Assembly (NCBI RefSeq): GCF_004011865.1
Contig: NZ_RKLP01000005.1
Span: 310,001-374,000 of the forward strand
Source of the DNA: Prescottella agglutinans
GTDB lineage: Bacteria; Actinomycetota; Actinomycetes; Mycobacteriales; Mycobacteriaceae
Length of the DNA: 64,000 bases
Direction: 5' to 3'
Shown here: piece after piece, positions 24,859-32,104 of the stretch
How positions within the stretch are numbered: position 1 is the first letter of the stretch
Layout: every line of letters starts with the position of its first letter
Program-made: the position numbers and the translations under genes
The notes under the pieces: model-generated
Seen by the model: only the letters and a program-made list of their open reading frames with translations
What the model was told of the DNA's origin: nothing
Databases searched by the model: none

Positions 24859-25875
24859 TCAGCGGTTCCAGTCGCCGAGGCCGTCGGTGCCGCTGAGGAT
24901 TCCGCCGGCGGTGTTCTGGACGATCACCGGGTCACCCTTCTTGGCGTTCTCGTAGAACCACTTGCCGTCCTCGGTGCTGACGTTGAGGCAGCCGTGACTG
25001 ACGTTGGTGTGGCCCTGCTCCGCGACCGACCACGGGGCGGCGTGGACGAAGATGCCGCTGTAGGAGATGCGCGTCGCGTACTCGACGTACGTCCGGTAGC
25101 CCTCGGGATCGTCGATCGGGACACCGTACGTCGACGAGTCCATGTACATGTCGCGGTACTTCTCGCCCACGATGTACGTGCCGTTGGGAGTCCCGTGGCC
25201 GGGCTTGCCGAGCGACGTCGGCATCGTCTTGACCATCTCGCCGTTGCGGTAGACGGTGATCTGCTTGGTGTTGTCGTCGGCGTAGGTCACGAGCGCGTCG
25301 CCGATCGAGAACGTCGAGTGCGAGTCGCCGGCGTCGACGGTCACCTGGGTGTTGGCCGGCCAGAACTCGTCGGGCTTCCACCGGACCTGTCGGTCGTTGA
25401 TCCAGTAGAAGCTCCCCGTGACCGGGGGGTCGGTGGTGACGCGGATGGCCCGCTCGGCGACGCCGCGATCCCCGATCGGCTTGTCGAAGCCGACGATGAT
25501 CGGCTGCGCGACGCCCACCACCTCGCCCGGTGCCGGGTTCAGCGAGGGGGCCGTGAAGTTGGCCGGACCGATCGGTGCGAGCGCCGGCGCCACCGATCCG
25601 GCGGGCAGCGCGGCCTGGATCTGCGGCGGCAACTCGAACCCGGGCGGAAGCTGCACCGGCGGCAGCGTCGGCAACTGGAATCCGGACGGAAGCTGCATCG
25701 GCGGCGTCGGCACCTGGATGTCCGGGATCTCCACCGAACCACCCGGGAACAGCGGCGCCGCCTGCGCCGGGGCCGAGAGAACGGCACCGGCGGCGGCAGC
25801 GGTCACCGCGAGCGCCGCCGCGCGGGTGAACAAGCGGCGCCCCCGGCCGGAGGTGGCGGTCGATGTGTCGGTCAT
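24859..25875 (-). CDS. Secreted L,D-transpeptidase (YkuD domain)
   Basis: A 338-residue cell-wall enzyme that forms 3-3 peptidoglycan cross-links. It has a signal peptide (R-R-L-F-T-R, a hydrophobic core, then A-P-A-Q-A at about residue 40) and a Pro-rich spacer with repeated L-P-x-G-F-x-L-P units (about 50-85). An Ig-like domain of the mycobacterial Ldt type follows (P-G-E-V-V-G-V-A-Q-P onward), then the YkuD catalytic domain. The active site is S-H-G-C-L-N with Cys296. ATG 25875 follows AAGGGG. It has its own promoter and a strong terminator, so it is a single-gene transcript. Carbapenem sensitivity is expected of the family. Confidence 0.9.
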   Translation of the reverse strand: MTDTSTATSGRGRRLFTRAAALAVTAAAAGAVLSAPAQAAPLFPGGSVEIPDIQVPTPPMQLPSGFQLPTLPPVQLPPGFELPPQIQAALPAGSVAPALAPIGPANFTAPSLNPAPGEVVGVAQPIIVGFDKPIGDRGVAERAIRVTTDPPVTGSFYWINDRQVRWKPDEFWPANTQVTVDAGDSHSTFSIGDALVTYADDNTKQITVYRNGEMVKTMPTSLGKPGHGTPNGTYIVGEKYRDMYMDSSTYGVPIDDPEGYRTYVEYATRISYSGIFVHAAPWSVAEQGHTNVSHGCLNVSTEDGKWFYENAKKGDPVIVQNTAGGILSGTDGLGDWNR

Positions 25876-25898
25876 GTGCGTACCCCTTCTTACGCGCG

Positions 25899-25916
25899 AG
25901 CCCACCGCGGTGGGCT
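25899..25916. other. 18 bp perfect palindrome in the transpeptidase leader
   Basis: AGCCCACCG is followed directly by CGGTGGGCT, 24 bp upstream of the transpeptidase start and downstream of its predicted -10. It could be an RNA hairpin in the leader, an operator, or a weak terminator for fprB upstream. Confidence 0.4.
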
Positions 25917-25933
25917 GCTGCCCCGTTTGTCCC

Positions 25934-25962
25934 ATTAGACAGACTGGACAGCCGACCGACAA
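25934..25962 (-). promoter_or_regulatory. Predicted promoter of the L,D-transpeptidase gene
   Basis: On the minus strand TTGTCG and TCTAAT are separated by exactly 17 bases, a plausible housekeeping sigma -35/-10 pair. Transcription would start about 50 bp upstream of the ATG. The -10 is not a perfect TANNNT match. Confidence 0.45.
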
Positions 25963-25984
25963 CCTCGAGCCGGTGTGACGTGCG

Positions 25985-27670
25985 TCAGCCCGCTTCGCCG
26001 CGGGCCGCGTCGAGCATCGCCGCGAGATCGACAATCTTGGTGCGCAGACGCCCGTCCTCGGCGCCGAGCACCCGCTCCTTCTTGTCGATGCGCTGCCAGC
26101 CCTGGAAGTCGATGGCCTCCGGCTGACGCTCGCCGACCAGCTGCGCGAGGTGCTCACCGTCGTGGCCGGGCTGCGTGAGCAGGCCGGCCGCGAAATCGGC
26201 CAGGAGCAGGTCCACGGTGGCCGCGGAGCAGTGCTTGTTGGTGCCGATGACACCGGTGGGGCCGCGCTTGATCCATCCCGCGACGTAGACGCCGGGGACC
26301 GGGGAACCGGACTCGGGGTCGATGACGCGACCGTTCTCGTTCGGGATGACACCGCGACGATCGTCGAACGGGAGATCCGCGACCGGCACACCCTTGTAGC
26401 CGATCGAGCGGAGCACCAGACCGGTCTCGAGGGTGTCGGTCCGGTCGGTGGGGCGGGCGCTCAGCTTGCCGGACTCGTCGGCGACGAGCTCGTTGCGCAC
26501 GAGACGGACGCCCTCGACACGCTCGCCACCGAGGATCTCCTCGGGCGAGGCGAGGTAGCGCAACACGATCCGCTTGCGGCCGTCGGTGGCGGTCCGCTTG
26601 GCGAACTCCTCGACCTGACGCACCTTGAGCTTCTCGGACGGTTCCGAGTCGGGGCCGTCGATCCACGCCCGGCTGGCCGGGTCGAGGATCGCCTCGTCGG
26701 GGTCGACGACGATGTCGACGTCGGCCATCTGGCCGAGCGCGATCAGCTCGGGGTTGGTGTACGCGGCCTGGGCCGGTCCGCGGCGCCCGACGATGACCAC
26801 CTCGCGGATGTTGCTGCGGCGCAGCGCCTCGATGGCGTGCGCGGCGATGTCCGTCTTGGCGAGCTCGTCCGGGTCGGTGACGAGGATGCGGGCGACGTCG
26901 AGCGCGACGTTGCCGTTGCCGACGATGACGGCGCGCTCACCCGAGAGGTCGAACGTACGGTCCGCGTAGTCGGGGTGGCCGTTGTACCAGGCCACGAACT
27001 CGGTGGCGGCGTGCGAGCCGGGCAGGTCCTCGCCGGGGACCCCGAGGTGGCGATCGCTGGCGGCGCCGACCGCGTAGATAACCGCGTGGTGGTGCTGCAG
27101 CAGCTCGTCGTGGCTGACGTGCTCACCGATCTCGACGTTGAAGTGGCACTGGACGGAACGCTTGCTCAGCGCCGAGCGGAAGACGTCGGCCACGCCCTTG
27201 GTGCCGGGATGGTCGGGGGCGACGCCGGCACGGACCAGTCCGTACGGGGTGGGAAGGCGGTCGAACATGTCGACCTCGACGCGCGGGCGCGACGTCAGTT
27301 CGATCGCGGCGTAGCACGCGGCCGGCCCGGAGCCGACGATCGCGACGCGCAGCGTACCCAGATCGGCACTGAGCGAACGCGGCTCGGCCAGTTCGGGCCA
27401 GTCGGGGCCGATCGGGTGCTTTTCGAAGTAGGCGGCGTTGATATCGGCGTAGACCGCGTGGGCCTCGCTCAGTTCGTTGTCGCCGAAGATCGCGTCGACC
27501 GGGCACTCGTCGACGCACGCGCCGCAGTCGATGCACGTCTGCGGATCGATGTAGAGCATCTCCGTGGTCGCGAACTCCGGCTCGTCCGGCGTCGGATGAA
27601 TGCAGTTGACAGGACAAACATCCACGCACGAGGCATCATTGCAGCACGCCTGCGTAATCACATAAGCCAC
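25985..27670 (-). CDS. fprB: Ferredoxin fused to ferredoxin-NADP reductase (FprB)
   Basis: A 561-residue electron-transfer flavoprotein. The N-terminal ferredoxin (1-75) has a seven-iron-type pattern, C9-x5-C15-x3-C19 plus C23 and C46-x2-C49-x2-C52-x3-C56-P. The rest is an adrenodoxin-reductase-type FNR with an FAD site (V-A-I-V-G-S-G-P-A, about 110-118), an NADP site (V-I-V-G-N-G-N-V-A) and the late G-W-I-K-R-G-P-T-G-V-I-G-T motif. It passes electrons between NADPH and ferredoxin-dependent partners such as cytochromes P450. The fusion matches M. tuberculosis FprB. GTG 27670 follows AGGGAAG. A KstR-like motif lies 55 bp upstream. Confidence 0.92.
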   Translation of the reverse strand: MAYVITQACCNDASCVDVCPVNCIHPTPDEPEFATTEMLYIDPQTCIDCGACVDECPVDAIFGDNELSEAHAVYADINAAYFEKHPIGPDWPELAEPRSLSADLGTLRVAIVGSGPAACYAAIELTSRPRVEVDMFDRLPTPYGLVRAGVAPDHPGTKGVADVFRSALSKRSVQCHFNVEIGEHVSHDELLQHHHAVIYAVGAASDRHLGVPGEDLPGSHAATEFVAWYNGHPDYADRTFDLSGERAVIVGNGNVALDVARILVTDPDELAKTDIAAHAIEALRRSNIREVVIVGRRGPAQAAYTNPELIALGQMADVDIVVDPDEAILDPASRAWIDGPDSEPSEKLKVRQVEEFAKRTATDGRKRIVLRYLASPEEILGGERVEGVRLVRNELVADESGKLSARPTDRTDTLETGLVLRSIGYKGVPVADLPFDDRRGVIPNENGRVIDPESGSPVPGVYVAGWIKRGPTGVIGTNKHCSAATVDLLLADFAAGLLTQPGHDGEHLAQLVGERQPEAIDFQGWQRIDKKERVLGAEDGRLRTKIVDLAAMLDAARGEAG

Positions 27671-27724
27671 AGTTCTTCCCTACCTGTGAGTACACCACCG
27701 AGACTGTCGTTCTCGGCACAAGAC

Positions 27725-27738
27725 TATAACGTGTTCCA
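27725..27738. promoter_or_regulatory. KstR-like 14 bp motif upstream of fprB
   Basis: The sequence TATAACGTGTTCCA fits the KstR consensus TnnAACnnGTTnnA at all eight fixed positions. It overlaps a TATAGT box (minus strand) that could be the fprB -10. About one such match is expected by chance in 64 kb, so only its position in a promoter makes it notable. KstR is the TetR repressor of sterol catabolism. Confidence 0.3.
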
Positions 27739-27783
27739 GTTTCGGTCGAGGATCAGTGCACAAAGGGACTTTCGGCCCACCAT

Positions 27784-27823
27784 GTCCGGAGCGGTCCGGA
27801 GCGGTCCGGAGCGGTCCGGAGCG
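27784..27823. repeat. Four tandem copies of a 10 bp unit GTCCGGAGCG
   Basis: Four perfect head-to-tail copies occupy the intergenic space between fprB and dodecin, ending 5 bp before the dodecin stop. Each unit contains the palindrome TCCGGA. It may be a slippage-prone microsatellite, a multimeric binding site, or a transcript-end structure for dodecin. Confidence 0.85.
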
Positions 27824-27828
27824 CCGAC

Positions 27829-28035
27829 CTAGTCGAGCCGGAACCCGACCTCGAGCGTCACCTGCGTGTGGGCGACGGATCCGTCCTCGATGTGGCCGCG
27901 GGTCTCGACCACCTCGAACCAGTCGAGATTGTGCATCGTCTGGCTCGCGCGGTCGATGGCATTGGCGATCGCGGCGTCGACACCCTGTGTCGACGACCCG
28001 ACGACCTTGATCACCCGGTAGACGTGGTTGCTCAT
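27829..28035 (-). CDS. Dodecin flavin-storage protein
   Basis: A 68-residue protein of the dodecin family, which forms hollow dodecamers that bind and buffer flavins. It has the compact three-strand, one-helix layout. The flavin-stacking Trp39 (L-D-W-F-E-V), the pocket glutamine Gln58 (H-T-Q-V-T-L-E-V-G-F) and the G-S-S-x-x-G-V-D-A-A-I turn are present. ATG 28035 follows GGGAGG. It is 13 bp downstream of the serine hydrolase gene on the same strand, so they share a transcript. It sits next to the flavoenzyme fprB but is not in its operon. Confidence 0.92.
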   Translation of the reverse strand: MSNHVYRVIKVVGSSTQGVDAAIANAIDRASQTMHNLDWFEVVETRGHIEDGSVAHTQVTLEVGFRLD

Positions 28036-28048
28036 CGGCAGACCTCCC

Positions 28049-29290
28049 TCACGAACGCACGATCTCCTGGGCCTCGGCGCCGAGCCGGGCCAGTCGCAGG
28101 TCACCGAGTGCGGTGACGGCATTACCGAGCCGGTTGGTCACGAACGCGAGCGCGAGGCCGGTCTCCGGGTCGGCGTACGCACCGGAGCCGCCCACGCCGT
28201 AGTGGCCGAGCCCGCGCGTGGGCTGGACGCGGCTGGCCAGGATCGGCGGGTGGTAACCGAGGCGCCACGCGAGCTTGATGCCCAGCACGTAGTCGCGGTC
28301 GCGGGTCTGCACCGCGCCCATCTGCTCGAGGGTCTCCGGCTGCAGGAACCGGGTGCCGTCGATGACACCGCCGTTCGCGATCGCGGCGTACATGCGCGCG
28401 AGGGAGCGGGCACTGAACACGCCGTTCCACCCCGGCATCACGGCGTCGTGCACGGCCGGGTTGCGGACCAGTTCGTCGAACCCGTCGGGCATCGCAGCCT
28501 CCGCGAGCCCGCGCAGCGGTCCCATGTGGGCGAGCACGGCGGACGTGAGTCGCCAGTCCAGTCCACCGGGGTTGATGTGCGGGAACAGCTTCGCGATCCG
28601 ACGCTTCTGGTCGGCGGGCACCTCGTACCAGAATTCGTCGGCGCCGAGCGGTTCGGCGATCTCCTCGCGGACGATCTGTGTGAACGGCTTGCCGGTGGCA
28701 CGCGACACCGTCTCGGCGATCAGCCAGCCGTAGGTGACCGCGTGGTATCCGGGTCCACGCAGCCGGCGACGGTCGGGCGCAGCCGCCGCGAGCGCATCGA
28801 TGACGGTGTCGTAGTCGAGCAGGCCGAACCGGCCCGGCACCAGTCCGCGGACTTTGTGCAGACCCGTGCGATGGGTCAGCACGTCCCGGACGGTGATGGA
28901 CTCCTTGCCCGCGGCCGCGAACTCCGGCCAGTACGCGGCGACCGGAGCGTCGTAGTCGATGATCCCGCGCTCGGCCAGACGGTGCGTGACGGTGCTCGCG
29001 ACGCCCTTGCCGGTGGAGAACGACAGCGCGACCGTGTCACCGTTCCAGCGGCGCTCCCGGTCGGCGTACCCGGCCCAGATGTCGAGGACCTTCTCGCCGT
29101 GCACGTACGCGACCAGCCCGCCACCGCCGTTGTGCGGGTGGCGATACATCGAGAAGAACCGGTCCGCGAGCGGAAGGAACCGGGGATCGACCACCATCTC
29201 GGTAGGTGCCGACGTGAATGCCGGTACGACAGGCATCCGCTCGGGGGTCGCAACCCGCGACACGCTTCCATGTTCGACCTGAACGGTCAT
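28049..29290 (-). CDS. Serine hydrolase of the beta-lactamase/EstB family
   Basis: A 413-residue penicillin-binding-protein-like esterase. The catalytic S-x-x-K is S-T-G-K in L-S-F-S-T-G-K-G-V-A; the Tyr motif is Y-G-W (A-V-T-Y-G-W-L); the third motif is H-Y-G in G-L-G-H-Y-G-V-G-G-S-G. These are features of family VIII esterases and class C-like lipases (LipE/LipL-type in mycobacteria), not of a resistance lactamase. There is no clear signal peptide, so it is probably cytoplasmic. ATG 29290 follows GGAGG; 30 residues upstream in frame are rejected. It leads an operon with dodecin. Confidence 0.88.
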   Translation of the reverse strand: MTVQVEHGSVSRVATPERMPVVPAFTSAPTEMVVDPRFLPLADRFFSMYRHPHNGGGGLVAYVHGEKVLDIWAGYADRERRWNGDTVALSFSTGKGVASTVTHRLAERGIIDYDAPVAAYWPEFAAAGKESITVRDVLTHRTGLHKVRGLVPGRFGLLDYDTVIDALAAAAPDRRRLRGPGYHAVTYGWLIAETVSRATGKPFTQIVREEIAEPLGADEFWYEVPADQKRRIAKLFPHINPGGLDWRLTSAVLAHMGPLRGLAEAAMPDGFDELVRNPAVHDAVMPGWNGVFSARSLARMYAAIANGGVIDGTRFLQPETLEQMGAVQTRDRDYVLGIKLAWRLGYHPPILASRVQPTRGLGHYGVGGSGAYADPETGLALAFVTNRLGNAVTALGDLRLARLGAEAQEIVRS

Positions 29291-29417
29291 GGCGGCCTCC
29301 GATCCCGCTCCCCCACCATTGTGATTGCCGCAGCCTACGACCGGAAGGGGCCACCGCGGGGCGAAATCGACATACGTCAATTATCGGACCGTCGTCCGGC
29401 CTGGTCAGGTGACCGAC

Positions 29418-30464
29418 TCAGCTCTCCTTACGGTCCCGGTCGCGGCTCGGCTGCACCCGTTTGGGCTCTCCGGGCATCTTCGGATGGTTCGGCGGGTACG
29501 GCAGATCCCCCAGTCCGGCGGCGGCGTCCCGCTCGGCCATCTCGAGCAGGACGTCGAGCGAGTGCGCGACGTCGTCGAGCGTCGCCATCGGGTCGGGACG
29601 GCCGGCGAGCAGCGCGGGAACGGTCGCGATCGTGAAGTCGTCGGGTTCGACGGACGCGAGTTCCTCCCAGGTCACCGGGGTCGAGACGGTCGCGATCGGG
29701 GTGTTGCGCGCCGAGTAGGCCGACGCGATCGTCTTGTCGCGGGCGTTCTGGTTGAAGTCGAGGAAGATGCGCTTGCCGCGCTCCTCCTTCCACCAGTGGG
29801 TGGTGGCCCGGTCGCCGCTGCGCCGCTCGATCTCCCGGCACAGCGCGATTCCGGCGCGACGCACCTCGACGAAGTCCCAGCGCGGCTCGATCCGGATGTA
29901 GACGTGCAGGCCGCGACCGCCCGACGTCTTCGGGAACCCGATCAGCCCGAGTTCGTCGAGCAGCGGTTGCATGACGTCCAGCGCGACACGGCGGGCGTCG
30001 TCGAAGTCGGTGCCGGGCTGCGGATCGAAATCGATCCGCAGCTCGTCCGGGTGCTCGACGTCGGGGCAGCGCACCGCCCACGGGTGGAACGTGACGGTGC
30101 CGAGGTTCGCGGCCCACACGATGTCGGCGGCACTGCGCACCCGCAGCACGTCCGCGGTGCGCTTGGACGGGAACGTGACCTCGCACGACGCCACGTGTTC
30201 GGGCCGCTTGGCCGGCACCCGCTTCTGGTAGATCTCCTCGCCGTCGACCCCGTCCGGGTACCGCTGCAGGTGCGTGGGCCGGTCGTGCAGCGCCCGCAGC
30301 AGCTCACCGCCGGTCGCGACCTTGAGGTAGTACTCGACGAGGTGGCGTTTGGTGCCGCCCTCGGGACCGAGCCGCGGGTAGTAGATCTTGTCGGGATTCG
30401 ACAGCCGGACGGCCACGCCGTCGACGTCGAGCTCCTCCGCCGGAGAACGCTTGGTGGCCGCCAT
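29418..30464 (-). CDS. LigD-type primase-polymerase (stand-alone PolDom)
   Basis: A 348-residue archaeo-eukaryotic primase-fold polymerase, equivalent to the polymerase domain of LigD but not fused. The metal-binding acids are D145-x-D147 (R-I-D-F-D-P-Q), followed by the T-S-G-G-R-G-L-H-V-Y active-site segment and a third Asp in F-L-D-F-N-Q-N. N-terminal contacts Y-x-K-R-V-P are present. It adds ribo- or deoxynucleotides during end joining or gap repair. It follows the ligase with a 3 bp gap, so the two are coupled. The arrangement mirrors Rv3730c/ligC of M. tuberculosis, though there they are divergent. Confidence 0.88.
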   Translation of the reverse strand: MAATKRSPAEELDVDGVAVRLSNPDKIYYPRLGPEGGTKRHLVEYYLKVATGGELLRALHDRPTHLQRYPDGVDGEEIYQKRVPAKRPEHVASCEVTFPSKRTADVLRVRSAADIVWAANLGTVTFHPWAVRCPDVEHPDELRIDFDPQPGTDFDDARRVALDVMQPLLDELGLIGFPKTSGGRGLHVYIRIEPRWDFVEVRRAGIALCREIERRSGDRATTHWWKEERGKRIFLDFNQNARDKTIASAYSARNTPIATVSTPVTWEELASVEPDDFTIATVPALLAGRPDPMATLDDVAHSLDVLLEMAERDAAAGLGDLPYPPNHPKMPGEPKRVQPSRDRDRKES

Positions 30465-30467
30465 GTT

Positions 30468-31550
30468 TCAGCTCTCTCCCGTGAGTACGTCGGCGAGGTC
30501 GTAGCGCAGCGGGACCTCGAGTTGCTCGAACGTGCACGATTCCGGCGCCCGGTCGGGACGCCACCGCAGGAACCGGGCGGCGTGCCGGAAACGGACGCCC
30601 GCCTGGCTGCCGCGTTCCCCGAGCCCGCCCTCCATCTGGTCGTAGGCCACCTCGAGCACCCGTTCGGGGCGCAGGGGGATCCAGCTGCGGTCGGCGCTCG
30701 ATCGCCATCGCGTGGCCTCGCCCTCGGCGACGACGTCGTCGCCCACCCGCAGCGGTTCGAGTTCGGCGAGCAGTTCCACGCGGCGCTTCGCGGTGAACGC
30801 CGACGCTCCCCCGACCATGTGCAGTTCGCCGTCGTCGTAGAGTCCCAGCAGGATCGACCCGATGCCCGGCTGACTCTTGTGCGGGCGGTATCCGATCGCC
30901 ACGACGTCGGCGGTCCGAGAGTGCTTGACCTTCACCATCTCCCGCTTGTTCGGCAGATAGTGGCCGTCGAGCCGCTTGGCGACCACGCCGTCGAGTCCGG
31001 CGCCCTCGAACGTCTCGAACCAGCGTTCGGCGGTCGCGGCGTCGAGCGTCGCGGCGGTGACGTGACAGCTCGGTCCGCCGCCGATCGCACCGAGCAACGC
31101 CGCCCGGCGCTCCGCGAACGCCCGCTTCGTGAGGTCGTCTTCGCCGAGCGCCAGCAGATCGAACCCGATGAACTGGGCCGGGGTCTCGGCGGCCAGCAAC
31201 TTCACCCTGCTGTCGGCGGGATGAATGCGCTCGGACAGCGAACCCCAGTCCAGCCGGGTGCGCCCGCCGATCTCGCGCGGCACCACCAGTTCGCCGTCGA
31301 TGACACAGCGTTCCGGCAGTTCCGCTCGGACCGCATCGACCATCTCCGGGAAGTAGCGCGCGAGGTCCTTGCCGCCGCGCGAGCCGAAAACGACGTCGTC
31401 GCCGTCACGGAACACGATGGCACGGAATCCGTCCCACTTCGGCTCGTACGACCACACGGGTTCGCCGGCGGGCTGTTCGGGCACTCCGGATGCGGCCTTG
31501 GCCAGCATCGGCTGCAGGGGTGGCGCGATCGGGAGATCCACGGGGTCCAT
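30468..31550 (-). CDS. ligC: ATP-dependent DNA ligase (LigC type)
   Basis: A 360-residue ligase with the minimal nucleotidyltransferase and OB domains. The adenylated lysine is K38 in motif I (E-P-K-W-D-G-F-R-A). Motif III is at F-I-G-F-D-L-L-A-L, motif IV at D-G-V-V-A-K, and motif V at M-V-K-V-K-H. The length fits LigC rather than LigB or LigD. It seals nicks in DNA repair together with the downstream polymerase. ATG 31550 is used; no strong ribosome site is evident directly upstream. No Ku gene is in the window, so a link to end joining rests on a distant Ku or on a base-excision role. Confidence 0.9.
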   Translation of the reverse strand: MDPVDLPIAPPLQPMLAKAASGVPEQPAGEPVWSYEPKWDGFRAIVFRDGDDVVFGSRGGKDLARYFPEMVDAVRAELPERCVIDGELVVPREIGGRTRLDWGSLSERIHPADSRVKLLAAETPAQFIGFDLLALGEDDLTKRAFAERRAALLGAIGGGPSCHVTAATLDAATAERWFETFEGAGLDGVVAKRLDGHYLPNKREMVKVKHSRTADVVAIGYRPHKSQPGIGSILLGLYDDGELHMVGGASAFTAKRRVELLAELEPLRVGDDVVAEGEATRWRSSADRSWIPLRPERVLEVAYDQMEGGLGERGSQAGVRFRHAARFLRWRPDRAPESCTFEQLEVPLRYDLADVLTGES

Positions 31551-31589
31551 AGTGGCACCCGTTCGCCGTCTTCGCGCTGCGCTTCGCCG

Positions 31590-32057
31590 TCAGGGTCGGC
31601 GACGCTCGTCGGTGCCGGCGATCTTGCCGGTGCTGATCGCGAGCCGATTCCACGTGTTGATCGTGAAGATGACCGCGAGGACGTGGGCGATCTCCGTCTC
31701 GTCGAAGTGCGCCGCCGCCTCGGCATACACGGCGTCCGGCACTCCGCCCGCGATCAGCGTCACGGCCTCGGTCAGCGCGAGCGCGGCCTGTTCGCGCGGG
31801 GAGAAGAAGTGCCGCGCCTCGCGCCACACCGCGACCATGTGCAGGCGCATCTCGTCCTCGCCCGCCGCGCGCGCGTCACCCACGTGCATGTGCAGGCAGT
31901 AGGCACAGCCGTTGAGCTGGGAGGAGCGGATCTGGATCAGCTCGATCAGCGCCGGGTCGACGCCCTCGCGGGCCGCGGCGTCGAGACCGAGCAGGGCCCG
32001 AAATGCCTTCGGGGCGGCGTCGGCGAAGGTGAGTCGGGGGGCGGCGGTAGTAGTCAT
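31590..32057 (-). CDS. AhpD-like/carboxymuconolactone-decarboxylase-family protein
   Basis: A 155-residue all-helical protein of the AhpD-like group. The redox motif is C51-x-x-C54-x-x-x-H58 (G-C-A-Y-C-L-H-M-H), which in AhpD relays electrons to peroxide reduction. There is no signal peptide. The ATG at 32057 has no ribosome site, but TACCGT lies exactly seven bases upstream, the signature of a leaderless actinobacterial promoter. A near-perfect 20 bp palindrome covers the start. It is divergent from the MocR regulator with only 47 bp between them, the usual sign that the regulator controls it. Confidence 0.87.
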   Translation of the reverse strand: MTTTAAPRLTFADAAPKAFRALLGLDAAAREGVDPALIELIQIRSSQLNGCAYCLHMHVGDARAAGEDEMRLHMVAVWREARHFFSPREQAALALTEAVTLIAGGVPDAVYAEAAAHFDETEIAHVLAVIFTINTWNRLAISTGKIAGTDERRRP

Positions 32058-32066
32058 GACCACTAC
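32047..32066. promoter_or_regulatory. 20 bp near-palindrome over the ahpD-like start (MocR operator candidate)
   Basis: GTAGTAGTCA and TGACCACTAC pair at nine of ten positions. The site covers the predicted transcription and translation start of the AhpD-like gene and lies 39 bp from the MocR start, so a bound regulator could control both. Confidence 0.55.
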
Positions 32067-32070
32067 GGTA
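32065..32070 (-). promoter_or_regulatory. Leaderless -10 box (TACCGT-N7-ATG) of the ahpD-like gene
   Basis: A TANNNT box exactly seven bases before the start codon and the absence of any Shine-Dalgarno sequence together predict a leaderless mRNA. No -35 is obvious. Confidence 0.5.
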
Positions 32071-32104
32071 GGGAGCGAATAGACCACCCGAGAGGTGCAT
32101 TCCG

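Noticed and set aside
27784-27823. CRISPR array
   Set aside because: Four head-to-tail 10 bp units have no spacers and are far too short for CRISPR repeats.
28049-29290. Beta-lactamase resistance gene
   Set aside because: The S-x-x-K, Y-x-W and H-Y-G motifs fit family VIII esterases, there is no signal peptide, and neighbours are housekeeping genes.
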